NCBI GenBank assembly: GCA_021768245.1 | Contig: JAETNO010000013.1 | Location: 13,328 to 77,327, forward strand | Direction: 5' to 3' | DNA: 64,000 nt | Origin: Bacteroidaceae bacterium | GTDB lineage: Bacteria > Bacteroidota > Bacteroidia > Bacteroidales > Muribaculaceae | Shown here: one piece after another, positions 25,414 through 34,475 of the stretch | Layout: each line of letters opens with the position of its first letter | Position numbering within the stretch: position 1 is the first letter of the stretch | Translations under genes and position numbers: made by a program | The notes under the pieces: generated by a model | Seen by the model: the letters and a program-made list of their open reading frames with translations, nothing else | What the model was told of the DNA's origin: nothing | Database searches by the model: none

Positions 25414-25842
25414 TCAGTTATTATTGTTGTCGGTTACTGATTTTCTTGAGACAAAGTAGACTATGAGATATGAAATCCCGACTGCAAAACAGAAACCAGC
25501 AAACATGATTATAGGATACTGGAAATTCAACTCCGGTCTGTTGCTGCCTATGATTGCCGCTGTCGCGGTGGCTGCTACGCCTAAAAGGGTGAAGATACAT
25601 CCACGCAACAGGCGGATATTGAGCAATTCCATCGGAGTCTTTTTTTGTTTACTTAAAGCCTCGGTCAGCTTGTCAGCATCTATGTTGGCGTTACATTCAA
25701 TCGCTTTGATAAGTACTTCAGCCCGTTTATTATCGCTGTTTGTCGAAATGCGTGTGATAAAGAATACGATGAGCACCGGCAGTACGACACAAATTCCTAA
25801 AGGAACCAAAACGGCTATCGCAAGTTCAAATAAATCGTCCAT
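25414..25842 (-). CDS. DUF6249 membrane protein
   Basis: 142 residues. Three hydrophobic segments: about 8-30 (AIAVLVPLGICVVLPVLIVF), 82-100 and 108-130. A cytoplasmic stretch between the first two is rich in charge and contains RAEVLIKAIECNANIDADKL, a pattern typical of DUF6249. The function is unknown. It is the first gene of the unit with the ECF sigma factor, separated by 8 bp, so translational coupling is likely. A role in sensing or in holding the sigma factor at the membrane is a guess. Confidence 0.8.
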   Translation of the reverse strand: MDDLFELAIAVLVPLGICVVLPVLIVFFITRISTNSDNKRAEVLIKAIECNANIDADKLTEALSKQKKTPMELLNIRLLRGCIFTLLGVAATATAAIIGSNRPELNFQYPIIMFAGFCFAVGISYLIVYFVSRKSVTDNNNN

Positions 25843-25941
25843 ATTTAAAATTTTTGGGGTTGTTGATTAAGTTTTTTGAGATATCTCGACTATATGACGC
25901 ATATATCAGATGAAAGGTGACATAAAATTGGAGAATTTTTC

Positions 25942-25989
25942 AAAAAAAACAATATCGCCCCGGGAATATGAAACGATTCCAGGGACGAT
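25942..25989 (-). terminator. Terminator of the M16 protease gene
   Basis: On the minus strand an imperfect hairpin (ATCGTCCCTGGAAT with ATTCCCGGGGCGAT, 25989-25953) is followed by TTGTTTTTTTTG. It lies 24 bp after the stop codon. Confidence 0.8.
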
Positions 25990-26012
25990 ACCGTTATTGA
26001 AAAGTTATTTTT

Positions 26013-28856
26013 TTATTTTGCCGGGTCAAGGATTATCACGCGGTAGTTGCCCTGGGCATTGATGGCCTTCATGAAGTCCATGACGTCCTGAACGGTTATA
26101 GCGTTCATCACTTCAACATTGCCGTTGAATGAGTCGACTCCGTTGGTCACGACACCGCTGATGGCGCTTAGCCAGGGTGAATTCTTTTCTTTGGCTTCGA
26201 CAAACGATTTGACCATATATTCCTTGATTGGATTGAGCTCTTCGGCCTTCACATTGCTCTCCATGTCTTTGAACTGTCCTTTGATGAAGGTGAGGACCTC
26301 TTCTTTCATCTCAGGTTTCATGGGGAACTGCGACATAATGGATGCTTTGTCAAGACCGTAGCGGTCAAGGCTGCCGCCGGCGCTTATAGAATAGACCGCA
26401 CCCATATCCTCGCGCACTGTCTCGATAAGACGCTTGGTCAGAATCTGTCCTGCGATTGACGCGAGCATGGAGTTCTTGGGAGTGTAGTCCATGTCTCCGC
26501 TCTCGACTATGAGCACCTGTGTCTGAGGGGTCGACATTGTTGTGGTGAAAGTGTCGATTTTGTCACCTCCCTGCATAAAGAAATCGGGATTGAATGTGCC
26601 GAAACTGTCTGCGGCCTTTGATGCGTCGGCAGGAAGAGAAGCGATATATTTTTCAACGAGCGGTTTGAATGTGTCGAGATTTATATTGCCGACAAAGACG
26701 AATGTATAGTCAGCGGCATTGGCCGTCATGGCATGAGCGATTTCTATGGTCTTTTCGCGCGATGCATCCTCGATGATTGATGAGTTTATGGCATGATGGC
26801 GCGGTGATTTATAGAGGGTCTCGAGCGCGTTCTTCTGCATGATATATTCAGGGCTCTTTTCCTGATTGGCGAGGATGCCGCTGTAGGCTTTCTGAAGGGC
26901 TGCAAACTCGTCTTCGGTAAACTCGATGTCAAGGAAGCCCATATAGATAAGCTCCATCAGAGTCTGTAAATCCTTTGGTGTGGACGACCCTGAAGCCCGG
27001 CGGCTGTATTCGCCGAACGAGAAGCTGACAGCTACCTGTTTGCCGGCAGTGTATTTCGAAAGGTCGGTGTTGCTGTAAGAGCCGAGGCCGAAAGAGCTCA
27101 TGGATATGGGGAGGAACATGATGGAACTGTTGTATTCTTCCGGATACTGTGAGTAACCGCCCTTGGCGAATGCCGAGAACAGAATCTCGTCTTCCTTATA
27201 TTTTGTCGGCTTCACTATGACCTTGGCCCCGTTTGAGAGAGTCCATTCGGTAGTGCCCCATGTCGGATTTTCTTTTGTTGAAACTATGCTTCCCGCTTTT
27301 GGTTCGGAGGGAATGAGCGGTTCGGATTTGACTTCGTCGACGAAAGGTTCGATTGTCTCTGCATCGACTGCCGCGAGAGCTTCGGCAAGCGCTTCTTTAG
27401 TCGGAAGTGTAAAGCCTTCCGCTTCGGGCGAAAGAATCATCAAAACGCGGTTGTCGGGGGTCACGACCTCTTTCATCGTATGGTTTATGACCTGCAGAGG
27501 GAGGCTCATGGCAATCTGCTGGATAAGCGGCCATTCATCCTCAATTGCGGGTATGGGCGTCCCGTCGATAAAGTTGTCGACATACTCGTTGACAAAGACA
27601 CCGCTCTCACGGGTGGCGCGGTTGTTGTAGGCGCGTTCTACGGATGAGAGATATTCATTGCGGGCACGTTCAAATTCACTTTGGGTGAATCCTCCGCGTT
27701 GAGCGCGCAGAATTTCGCGATAGAGAGCCTGAAGCGGCTCAATGATATCATTGCCCTTTGCAGCGGTGAAGCCTGTCATCGCATCCTTTACCTTCTCGGA
27801 GAGGAAGTAGCCTCCAAAACTTGCACCGGCACCGGCGAATGGAGCGTCAGGCTTGGATGAAATTTCGTTGAGACGGTTGCTGAGCATGTTGGAAATGAGC
27901 GACTTGATGTAGTTGGTCACAATGAACATAGGAGTGTTCTTCATTTCGCGTGGCATGACATCGGAGATGAACATAATCTCAGCGATCAGATTTTTCTGTT
28001 CAGGGTCGCTTCCTATGCCATAGAGTGTCCCTTTGTGGTCCGGTACAGGTTCGTAGACACGTTCAGCAACATTCTCTGGCATTTCTATGTCAGAGAACAT
28101 TTCCTTGATTTTTCCTTCGATGCGGTCCACATCGATATCGCCGACTACTATCACCGCCTGCTGGTCGGGACGATACCATTTCTCATAGTAATCGCGCAGG
28201 GCCTGCGGGGGGAAGTTGTCGACCACTTCCATCGTGCCGATAGGCAGACGGTGGCCATATTTCGAGGTGGGATAGAGGTCGGGGAGGATATTCTCGATTA
28301 TGCGCATCTGTCCCTGCATGGAGCGGCGCCATTCCTCATGAATCACACCGCGTTCCTTATCAATCTCGGCCGGGTCGAGGGTAAGGTCATTGGCCCAGTC
28401 GTGGAGAATGAGCAGACATGAATCCTGTACGCTTTCACGGGCGATAGGTACATTGCTGATATTGTAGACAGTCTGGTCTACGCCGGTATAAGCATTGAGG
28501 TTCGCTCCAAATTTCACTCCGATTGATTCGAGCCAGTCGCGCAGGCCGCTGCCGGGGAAATTTGTGGTCCCGTTGAAGCACATGTGTTCGAGAAAATGGG
28601 CGAGACCGCGCTGATTATCGTCTTCAAGAATCGAGCCTACTTTCTGCGCGATATAGAAATCTGCCTGTCCTTTGGGATATTCGTTGTGGCGGATGTAGTA
28701 GGTGAGTCCGTTCGGGAGTTTCCCGATTCGCACAGCAGTGTCTGTCGGGAGAGGCTGCAGCATCGGATTGTTGCCGTCTTGCGCCTTTACTATGCCGGGC
28801 ATGAGCATGATTGCAAGGAGCAGCATGGCCGACATGAACCGTAGATTAAGTTTCAT
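26013..28856 (-). CDS. M16 family zinc protease (PqqL-like, two-domain)
   Basis: 947 residues. The signal peptide ends near residue 25 (GIVKAQ). The first M16 domain has the inverted zinc motif HFLEH with His87, Glu90, His91 and the downstream Glu in EIDKERGVIHEEW. Then come the second domain of the first half (about 200-450), a linker (about 480-540) and a second, catalytically silent M16 pair (about 545-940). This clamshell layout is that of the periplasmic PqqL/pitrilysin-like peptidases that degrade peptides inside a closed chamber. Substrates in Bacteroidota are not defined. It is a single-gene unit with its own terminator. Confidence 0.92.
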   Translation of the reverse strand: MKLNLRFMSAMLLLAIMLMPGIVKAQDGNNPMLQPLPTDTAVRIGKLPNGLTYYIRHNEYPKGQADFYIAQKVGSILEDDNQRGLAHFLEHMCFNGTTNFPGSGLRDWLESIGVKFGANLNAYTGVDQTVYNISNVPIARESVQDSCLLILHDWANDLTLDPAEIDKERGVIHEEWRRSMQGQMRIIENILPDLYPTSKYGHRLPIGTMEVVDNFPPQALRDYYEKWYRPDQQAVIVVGDIDVDRIEGKIKEMFSDIEMPENVAERVYEPVPDHKGTLYGIGSDPEQKNLIAEIMFISDVMPREMKNTPMFIVTNYIKSLISNMLSNRLNEISSKPDAPFAGAGASFGGYFLSEKVKDAMTGFTAAKGNDIIEPLQALYREILRAQRGGFTQSEFERARNEYLSSVERAYNNRATRESGVFVNEYVDNFIDGTPIPAIEDEWPLIQQIAMSLPLQVINHTMKEVVTPDNRVLMILSPEAEGFTLPTKEALAEALAAVDAETIEPFVDEVKSEPLIPSEPKAGSIVSTKENPTWGTTEWTLSNGAKVIVKPTKYKEDEILFSAFAKGGYSQYPEEYNSSIMFLPISMSSFGLGSYSNTDLSKYTAGKQVAVSFSFGEYSRRASGSSTPKDLQTLMELIYMGFLDIEFTEDEFAALQKAYSGILANQEKSPEYIMQKNALETLYKSPRHHAINSSIIEDASREKTIEIAHAMTANAADYTFVFVGNINLDTFKPLVEKYIASLPADASKAADSFGTFNPDFFMQGGDKIDTFTTTMSTPQTQVLIVESGDMDYTPKNSMLASIAGQILTKRLIETVREDMGAVYSISAGGSLDRYGLDKASIMSQFPMKPEMKEEVLTFIKGQFKDMESNVKAEELNPIKEYMVKSFVEAKEKNSPWLSAISGVVTNGVDSFNGNVEVMNAITVQDVMDFMKAINAQGNYRVIILDPAK

Positions 28857-28906
28857 GATTTTGGGTGATGAATATAATAGTTTATTTTATGGCTAATGTT
28901 TCATTA

Positions 28907-29701
28907 TTAGACGTTAAAGTTAGGCATTAGTGACGGTTCACGTTCAAAATTTAATGTTTTTTTACATTTGAGGGCGTGATTTCGCATTACATCTTCCGCT
29001 TCGCGGCGCAGATATGGCGTGGGAATTATGTAGGCCATAGGATTCTCGGGGTGGAAAACTCCGAGTTTCATTGAGTTTATCCGTATGTCGTAGCGTTCTT
29101 CGAGAATCAGGCGGTAGATGCTTAACTGCAGGGCGTAATGATAGAAGGACGTATCCTCGATGTGGGCTACCGGAGGGAAGCCCCGTTTGCCGAAGCGGTT
29201 GCGTGTGACGGTCATCCCGTCAGCCCCTACGAGTTTCCGGGAGCGTTTCCAATCGTATATATTATATGTGCCGTCAGGACGGCGCTCGAGAAAGTCGAGT
29301 GTGCCGGCTATTCCATAATCTTCATGATATATGCGCCATTCAGTGCGGTAGGGATACAGGCGTTCGGACATGGCGAAGTGGCGGAACATGGAATATGCTT
29401 CTCCGTCGTCGCCGCAGTCTTCACCCAGATAGTAGCGCTCGATGCGGGCGTGCATTATGGTCCCGAGTTCGCGGGCCCTCTCTGCGTCGCGTTGCCATCG
29501 CTCCTTAAGTTCATCCGGACTTATGCCCATTGACGGCGCTTTGCGCTTAGCCCAATAGTCTGCGTCGAATTTCGGGAAACAGTTTTCCACGATAGTCGTG
29601 ACAGACTCCAGGATTCTTCCTCCGAATGTATATGTATGGGTTGGAGCGTCGAAACTCAGGTGTCGGTCGCGCGGATGGACATTAATCTCATTGAAATTCA
29701 T
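28907..29701 (-). CDS. PD-(D/E)XK (RecB/Cas4-like) nuclease-fold protein
   Basis: 264 residues. The motifs run in the order expected for RecB-type nucleases: GTIMHARIERYYLG (about 80-93, His motif), then GIAGTLDFLERRPDG (about 130-144, with the metal-binding Asp), then YNIYDWKRSRKL (about 146-157, the DxK of the motif) and finally QLSIYRLILEERY (the QhxxY motif). All catalytic residues are kept. No Cas genes, helicase or phage genes are near, so the role (DNA repair, nucleic-acid turnover) is unknown. It follows mazG by 21 bp on the same strand, and the two may be cotranscribed. Confidence 0.82.
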   Translation of the reverse strand: MNFNEINVHPRDRHLSFDAPTHTYTFGGRILESVTTIVENCFPKFDADYWAKRKAPSMGISPDELKERWQRDAERARELGTIMHARIERYYLGEDCGDDGEAYSMFRHFAMSERLYPYRTEWRIYHEDYGIAGTLDFLERRPDGTYNIYDWKRSRKLVGADGMTVTRNRFGKRGFPPVAHIEDTSFYHYALQLSIYRLILEERYDIRINSMKLGVFHPENPMAYIIPTPYLRREAEDVMRNHALKCKKTLNFEREPSLMPNFNV

Positions 29702-29722
29702 CGGGATGCGGGGATTGTGGTC

Positions 29723-30517
29723 TTAATGGCTCTCCGCAGTTGCGGATTTGGCCTCATCCCATATTTTATCCATTTCAGCAAGGGTCATGTCTTTTAGCTG
29801 TCTTCCCGTTTCATGCACCCGCTTTTCGAGATATTCGAAACGTCTGATGAATTTTTTGTTGGTTTTCTCAAGTGCATTTTCGGGATTGATTTTGTAGAGG
29901 CGTGCGGCGTTAATCAGGCTGAAAAGTAAATCGCCCATCTCTTCTTCCATCCTTTCGGGACTTTTTTGGGAAAGAGTTTCCTCAAATTCGCCCAATTCCT
30001 CACGCACTTTGTCCCACACTTGCTCCGGCTTCTCCCAGTCGAAGCCCACATTGGAGGCCTTTTCCTGAATGCGGTCTGCTTTAATCATTGCCGGAAGGGC
30101 GGCGGGCACTCCTGAAAGCACTGTTTTGTTGCCGCCTTTTTCCTTAAGCTTGAGCTCTTCCCAATTTTTGAGTACCTCGTCGGTTGAGTTTACACTTACG
30201 TCGCCAAACACATGGGGATGGCGGAATATAAGTTTGTTGTTGAGCGCATCGCAGACATCAACAATGTCAAACGCCTGTTTTTCCTCTCCGATTTTGGCAT
30301 AGAAAAGCACATGGAGGAGCACATCACCGAGTTCTTTTCGTATATTTGCGTTGTCCTCGTTGATAAGGGCGTCGCAAAGTTCATATACTTCTTCGATTGT
30401 GTTTGGGCGCAGCGATTCGTTGGTCTGCTTTGCGTCCCAGGGACATTTCACACGCAGAATGTCGAGCGTGTCTATCACACGGCCCAAGGCCTCGATTTTT
30501 TCCTGACGGTTATGCAT
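29723..30517 (-). CDS. mazG: Nucleoside triphosphate pyrophosphohydrolase MazG
   Basis: 264 residues, the two-domain MazG form. The N-terminal domain has CPWDAKQTNESLRPNTIEEVYEL (about 25-47) and the EELGD-like metal motif as RKELGDVLLHVLF. The C-terminal domain repeats it with EELGEFEE and EEEMGDLLFSLINAARL. The EExxE/ExxD arrangement binds magnesium. MazG hydrolyses NTPs to NMP and pyrophosphate and so cleans damaged nucleotides and limits stress signalling in the cytoplasm. A TAATTTTG box lies just upstream (30544-30537). Confidence 0.96.
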   Translation of the reverse strand: MHNRQEKIEALGRVIDTLDILRVKCPWDAKQTNESLRPNTIEEVYELCDALINEDNANIRKELGDVLLHVLFYAKIGEEKQAFDIVDVCDALNNKLIFRHPHVFGDVSVNSTDEVLKNWEELKLKEKGGNKTVLSGVPAALPAMIKADRIQEKASNVGFDWEKPEQVWDKVREELGEFEETLSQKSPERMEEEMGDLLFSLINAARLYKINPENALEKTNKKFIRRFEYLEKRVHETGRQLKDMTLAEMDKIWDEAKSATAESH

Positions 30518-30603
30518 TTCTGATTGATTTATAATGCAAAATTACGATTTTTCCGTGGAAGCAGAAGCCTTGGGTGTGAAAATATTTTTGATTTTATAAG
30601 ATG

Positions 30604-32034
30604 CTATATTACAAATTTAAACACATCGCCTTCGATTGAAAGGATGAATAATCCTTTTTTGTCCAGGGTTATGGCCCTGTCATATCCTTTGTAGACGGTC
30701 TCGCCTGTAATGCCATAGATTGTTATGACTGAGCCGGTATTTGCCCCGTAGACGTGAACCGTATTTCCCGTGAGCCGTATGGTGGGCTTATTGTTGCTTT
30801 CGATATCATCGATTGAGCTTGTCGTCATGTCATAATTTTTGAATTTACTCCATCGTAGGTGGGTCTTGTAGGCATCGATTGAGGGATAGGGAACTATGAC
30901 ATTTGCTTTGTTGTAGGTCTCGTTTGAGAAAGAATTATTGCTGAATGACGGAGGGGTGACAGCGAGAGACTCAATTGAGGTAAGATTGACGCCGGAGAAG
31001 GCGCTCATGCCGATTTCAGCCACATTCTCTCCGATGATAAGGCTTTTGATATTAGAGCAGTTTGAAAATGCCTGCACCCCAATTGAAGTAAGTGACGGGG
31101 GAGTTGAGACGGAGGTGGCCTGCTTATATCCGATGAAAGCATATCTGCCTATTGAGGGCGTCCCTTCCGGAATCTCAATATCTGTGACGGTATATTCCTT
31201 CTCAGGGTTCCTGTATGTCAGGGATGCTCCATTGTAGAGTGGATTTGCCGTATAGTTCTCAAAATCGATTTTGCAGTAATCGGACAGATTGATGATTGGA
31301 TAGTTTTGAAATGCAGCCGGTTCACCGATAGCGACATTCTCTATCTTGCACCTTTCAAATGCTCCCTTTCCGATACATTCGATGCCCTGCGGAAGATATA
31401 GGGCCACAACGTTTCCTCCATATGCCTCATCGGTGCGATAACCGGCAAAAGTGTAGCCTCCGATTCGTTTGGTGCCTTCGGGGATTCGGAGTATATCTGA
31501 AGCCTCATATCCTGAAATATTTAGTCTGGCTCCATTGCTTATAGGATTTGATGAGGCATCTTTAAATTCGGATGCCAGCCAGGCGTCAATACCGCATGTG
31601 GCATAGACATCAGTGATTCCTTTTGATTCGCTGAAACAGTTTGGCCCGACCGACAATAGGGTTGACGCGATTGTTACGGAGGTGAGGCCCGGACATTTCG
31701 AGAATGATGAATTGCCAATGGTGGTCAGGGTTGATGGCAATGTTATTTCCAGTAGATTCGTGCAGTTGACGAATGCATAGTTTGCGATGCCTGTCACGGC
31801 GTAAGAATTGCCCTCTGAATCGGTCACGCTTTGAGGTATAATCAGTTTTCCTTCGAGTCGGGTTAATGTCTCTTGAACGGAAGCTGTGTTTTGACGGGCA
31901 ACTTCACATTCGGTTTCGCTTAAGGTCTGATAGCTTATTCCGTCTACGGAAAATGTAGCGGCATTGATGGTTTGGATTGGTAAAAATGCTATCACAGCTA
32001 TTGACAAAGCTGACATTGCAAGATTGTGTTTCAT
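30604..32034 (-). CDS. BspA-type leucine-rich repeat protein, secreted
   Basis: 476 residues from the ATG at 32034 (MKHNLAMSALSIAVIAFLP). The start 15 codons earlier lies at the -7 box. After the signal peptide, BspA-like LRR units recur through the body, for example IANYAFVNCTNLLEITLPST, IGNSSFSKCPGLTSVTI and IGVQAFSNCSNIKSLIIG. The last 60 residues (RLTGNTVHVYGANTGSVITIYG and LDKKGLFILSI) resemble the short C-terminal domain that ends many Bacteroidota secreted proteins. BspA proteins are found on the surface and bind host proteins or other bacteria. The AraC-type membrane regulator just upstream on the same strand may control it. Confidence 0.85.
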   Translation of the reverse strand: MKHNLAMSALSIAVIAFLPIQTINAATFSVDGISYQTLSETECEVARQNTASVQETLTRLEGKLIIPQSVTDSEGNSYAVTGIANYAFVNCTNLLEITLPSTLTTIGNSSFSKCPGLTSVTIASTLLSVGPNCFSESKGITDVYATCGIDAWLASEFKDASSNPISNGARLNISGYEASDILRIPEGTKRIGGYTFAGYRTDEAYGGNVVALYLPQGIECIGKGAFERCKIENVAIGEPAAFQNYPIINLSDYCKIDFENYTANPLYNGASLTYRNPEKEYTVTDIEIPEGTPSIGRYAFIGYKQATSVSTPPSLTSIGVQAFSNCSNIKSLIIGENVAEIGMSAFSGVNLTSIESLAVTPPSFSNNSFSNETYNKANVIVPYPSIDAYKTHLRWSKFKNYDMTTSSIDDIESNNKPTIRLTGNTVHVYGANTGSVITIYGITGETVYKGYDRAITLDKKGLFILSIEGDVFKFVI

Positions 32035-32066
32035 AAAATAACCTTTGGGGATTAAAAATTGTCTTG

Positions 32067-32074
32067 CAAAGGTA
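32067..32074 (-). promoter_or_regulatory. -7 box TACCTTTG of the BspA-type gene
   Basis: Matches TAnnTTTG, 32 bp before the ATG at 32034. It lies in the gap after the AraC regulator gene, so the LRR gene has its own promoter. Confidence 0.5.
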
Positions 32075-32115
32075 TCCAAAAAGGTTGCCGGTGTAAGTCA
32101 GAATCGTCAAAACCG

Positions 32116-33195
32116 TTAAATTTGACGATTCTGACGCGGTCTGTCTGTGCTTTCTCCTCCGAATTCTTTCATCCATTTGCGAAATGAAGTCGGAGAATTG
32201 AACCCGGAGAGTTCCATTATTTCAATCTGAGTGAGTTCCGGATTTGATTCGCGCAGATTCAGGGCATGGTGAATCCTGAGTGAGTTTATATGACGGATAA
32301 AAGACCCGTAGTTCTCCACGATTGTTTGGGATACATATGAGCGGTTTGAGCCTATGGCCTGGGCAAGCTGTTGCAGGGTCAGATTTGGATTAAGATATAG
32401 ACAGTCGCTGTTGAGCGCTTTATCAATTCTTGCAAGTAGGTCATTATCGGAGTTCTCTTTTAAATTTTCTGTTATAAGCAGTGTGGGGATTTCCTCTTCT
32501 TTGCGTTGGGTATGGAGTATGATTAGGAGTGAAATCCAGAGCAGGACTGTAAACAGGAGACTGTTGATGGCTCCAATTAAAGGTGAGTCGATGATTGCTA
32601 CGCTCCATATGATAATTTCACAGATAATCGGAGGAACAATAAGTTTATTGGCAAATTTTAATGGAAAGTCCTGATGGTTTGAGAAGTTTTCTTCATTATA
32701 TTGTTTGATAAGCTTGCGTAGCCACAGGACAGAATAAAAAAATATGGCCATGGAATTAATGCCTATGACAATTGCGATGCTTCCGAAGATGGGGAGATGC
32801 CGTGAGATATAGTCTCCCGAAAGTGAGATTGATGCTGAGGATAATAGAAAAATGATTGCGGCAATAGTTGAAATTTCAAACCAGCGATTGCTTTTGGGGG
32901 AATAATCGTGGAAATACCGGAAAAGAATAAGTGAATAGCCGGTCGGATAGTAGATGATTGTGAACGCCTTATATAGAAACCATGTGTCAGAGGAACTGAC
33001 ATCAAGCATATATGGAATAAGGAGGATAAATCCGGCATAAAATGCGGTGACACGTTTTCGGGCCGGATAGTAGAAATCAGTACGCTCTACGAACGGTGAA
33101 CATATGTGAAACCACCGGATTGCAGCTCCCGTCAGACCTGAAAATATGAGCAGGAGCGTGGCTGTATAGCAAAAAAGTTCGGTAGAGCATGGCAT
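32116..33195 (-). CDS. AraC-type regulator with N-terminal membrane domain
   Basis: 359 residues. The first 230 are hydrophobic with about six or seven membrane segments. The C-terminal AraC domain (about 255-345) has two helix-turn-helices: LTLQQLAQAIGSNRSYVSQTI and LTQIEIMELSGFNSPTSFRKWM, with the FRKWMKEF ending typical of the family. This gives a membrane-embedded sensor fused directly to a DNA-binding domain. The ligand is unknown. It is followed on the same strand by the BspA-type gene, a plausible target. The layout is common in Bacteroidales. Confidence 0.87.
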   Translation of the reverse strand: MPCSTELFCYTATLLLIFSGLTGAAIRWFHICSPFVERTDFYYPARKRVTAFYAGFILLIPYMLDVSSSDTWFLYKAFTIIYYPTGYSLILFRYFHDYSPKSNRWFEISTIAAIIFLLSSASISLSGDYISRHLPIFGSIAIVIGINSMAIFFYSVLWLRKLIKQYNEENFSNHQDFPLKFANKLIVPPIICEIIIWSVAIIDSPLIGAINSLLFTVLLWISLLIILHTQRKEEEIPTLLITENLKENSDNDLLARIDKALNSDCLYLNPNLTLQQLAQAIGSNRSYVSQTIVENYGSFIRHINSLRIHHALNLRESNPELTQIEIMELSGFNSPTSFRKWMKEFGGESTDRPRQNRQI

Positions 33196-33227
33196 AGTGT
33201 GAAAATGAAAGGTAGTGGGATTATAAA

Positions 33228-33270
33228 CGTCCGCAGAAAGTCAGTGGGATAAGTTGGCTGTCTGCGGACG
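33228..33270 (-). terminator. Probable terminator downstream of dnaJ
   Basis: CGTCCGCAGA (33228-33237) and TCTGCGGACG (33261-33270) form a perfect 10-bp stem with a 23-nt loop, 26 bp after the dnaJ stop. The T-run (CGTTTATAAT on the minus strand) is weak. Confidence 0.6.
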
Positions 33271-33295
33271 AAGTATGGATTTATTATTTCGGATA

Positions 33296-34459
33296 TTATT
33301 CGAATATATGGCGGAGTTTGGAGAAAATACGGTTTTTGGTCGATTCGTTAGGGGTCATGTTGGGCTTGCCCTGTAGCGATTCGATTGTTTTCTTCTCCTC
33401 ATCCGTGAGATTTTCCGGGATATAGACCATTACGTTGATGAGCTCATCGCCTGTGCCGTAGCCTTCTGTCGAAGGGAGTCCTTTGCCACGCAGACGGAGC
33501 ACTTTGCCGGGTTGAGTGCCTGCGGGGATTTTGAGACGGGCACGTCCGGTGATTGTCGGTACTTCCACTGAGCCACCGAGAGCGGCGGTCGGGATATCGA
33601 GCATAAGATTGTAGATGACATCGTTGCCGTCGCGGATAAGGTCGGGGCTCTTGATTTCCTCGATTACTACGAGGAGGTCACCGTTGACTCCGCCATGAAT
33701 AGCCGCATTGCCTTGGCCTTTGACGGTGAGGGTCTGTCCGTCGGCTACGCCCGCAGGGATGGAGAATGTGACTGTACGGTCTTCACGCACCACGCCTTCC
33801 CCGTGACAATAGCTGCACTTATCAGTTATGATTTTGCCTTCGCCTTTACACTGGGGACATTCCACCGCCGATTGCGACAGCCCGAAGAGGGTCTGCTGCT
33901 GGCGCAGTACACTGCCTGAGCCTCCGCAAGTGGGGCATGTAGTGAATGATGTCCCGTCCTTGGCTCCGGTGCCGTTGCAATGGGTGTCCTTGACAAGGGT
34001 GGGAATCTTCAGTGTCTTGGTGACGCCTGTAGCAATTTCGGCGAGGGTCATTTTGACTTTTATGCGTAAGTCAGAACCTCGGCGCTGGCGACGGCGTGTA
34101 CGGCCTCCGGCGGTTTCGAAACCTCCCATGTTTCCGAAACCGCCCCCGAAGATATCTCCGAACTGAGAGAATATATCCTCCATGGAGAAGCCTCCTGCAT
34201 GGAAACCTCCACCTCCGCCGGGGAATCCTTGCGGGCCCATATTATGACCGAACTGGTCATACTTGGCACGCTTTTCCGGATTTGAGAGCACGTCGTAGGC
34301 TTCGGCGGCTTCCTTGAATTTTTCTTCCGCCTCCTTGTCGCCTGGATTCTTGTCCGGGTGATATTGGATCGCCTTTTTTCTATAGGCGCTCTTTATGGTC
34401 TTCTCGTCGGCGTTTTTGTCGACTCCGAGGACTTCGTAGTAATCTCTTTTGCTTGCCAT
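33296..34459 (-). CDS. dnaJ: Molecular chaperone DnaJ (Hsp40)
   Basis: 387 residues. The J domain (about 4-70) has YHPDKN with the HPD triad His34-Asp36. A Gly/Phe region (about 75-120) follows, then the zinc domain (about 150-215). Three of its four CxxCxGxG motifs are intact (CPTCGGSG, CPQCKGEG, CSYCHGEG). The first reads DTHCNGTG, so Asp stands where the first Cys should be, and zinc site I would have three Cys plus another ligand. Two substrate-binding beta domains and a C-terminal dimer segment complete the protein. It delivers clients to DnaK. It lies 16 bp after grpE on the same strand. Confidence 0.96.
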   Translation of the reverse strand: MASKRDYYEVLGVDKNADEKTIKSAYRKKAIQYHPDKNPGDKEAEEKFKEAAEAYDVLSNPEKRAKYDQFGHNMGPQGFPGGGGGFHAGGFSMEDIFSQFGDIFGGGFGNMGGFETAGGRTRRRQRRGSDLRIKVKMTLAEIATGVTKTLKIPTLVKDTHCNGTGAKDGTSFTTCPTCGGSGSVLRQQQTLFGLSQSAVECPQCKGEGKIITDKCSYCHGEGVVREDRTVTFSIPAGVADGQTLTVKGQGNAAIHGGVNGDLLVVIEEIKSPDLIRDGNDVIYNLMLDIPTAALGGSVEVPTITGRARLKIPAGTQPGKVLRLRGKGLPSTEGYGTGDELINVMVYIPENLTDEEKKTIESLQGKPNMTPNESTKNRIFSKLRHIFE

Positions 34460-34475
34460 GTGTTAATTCTGCTCT

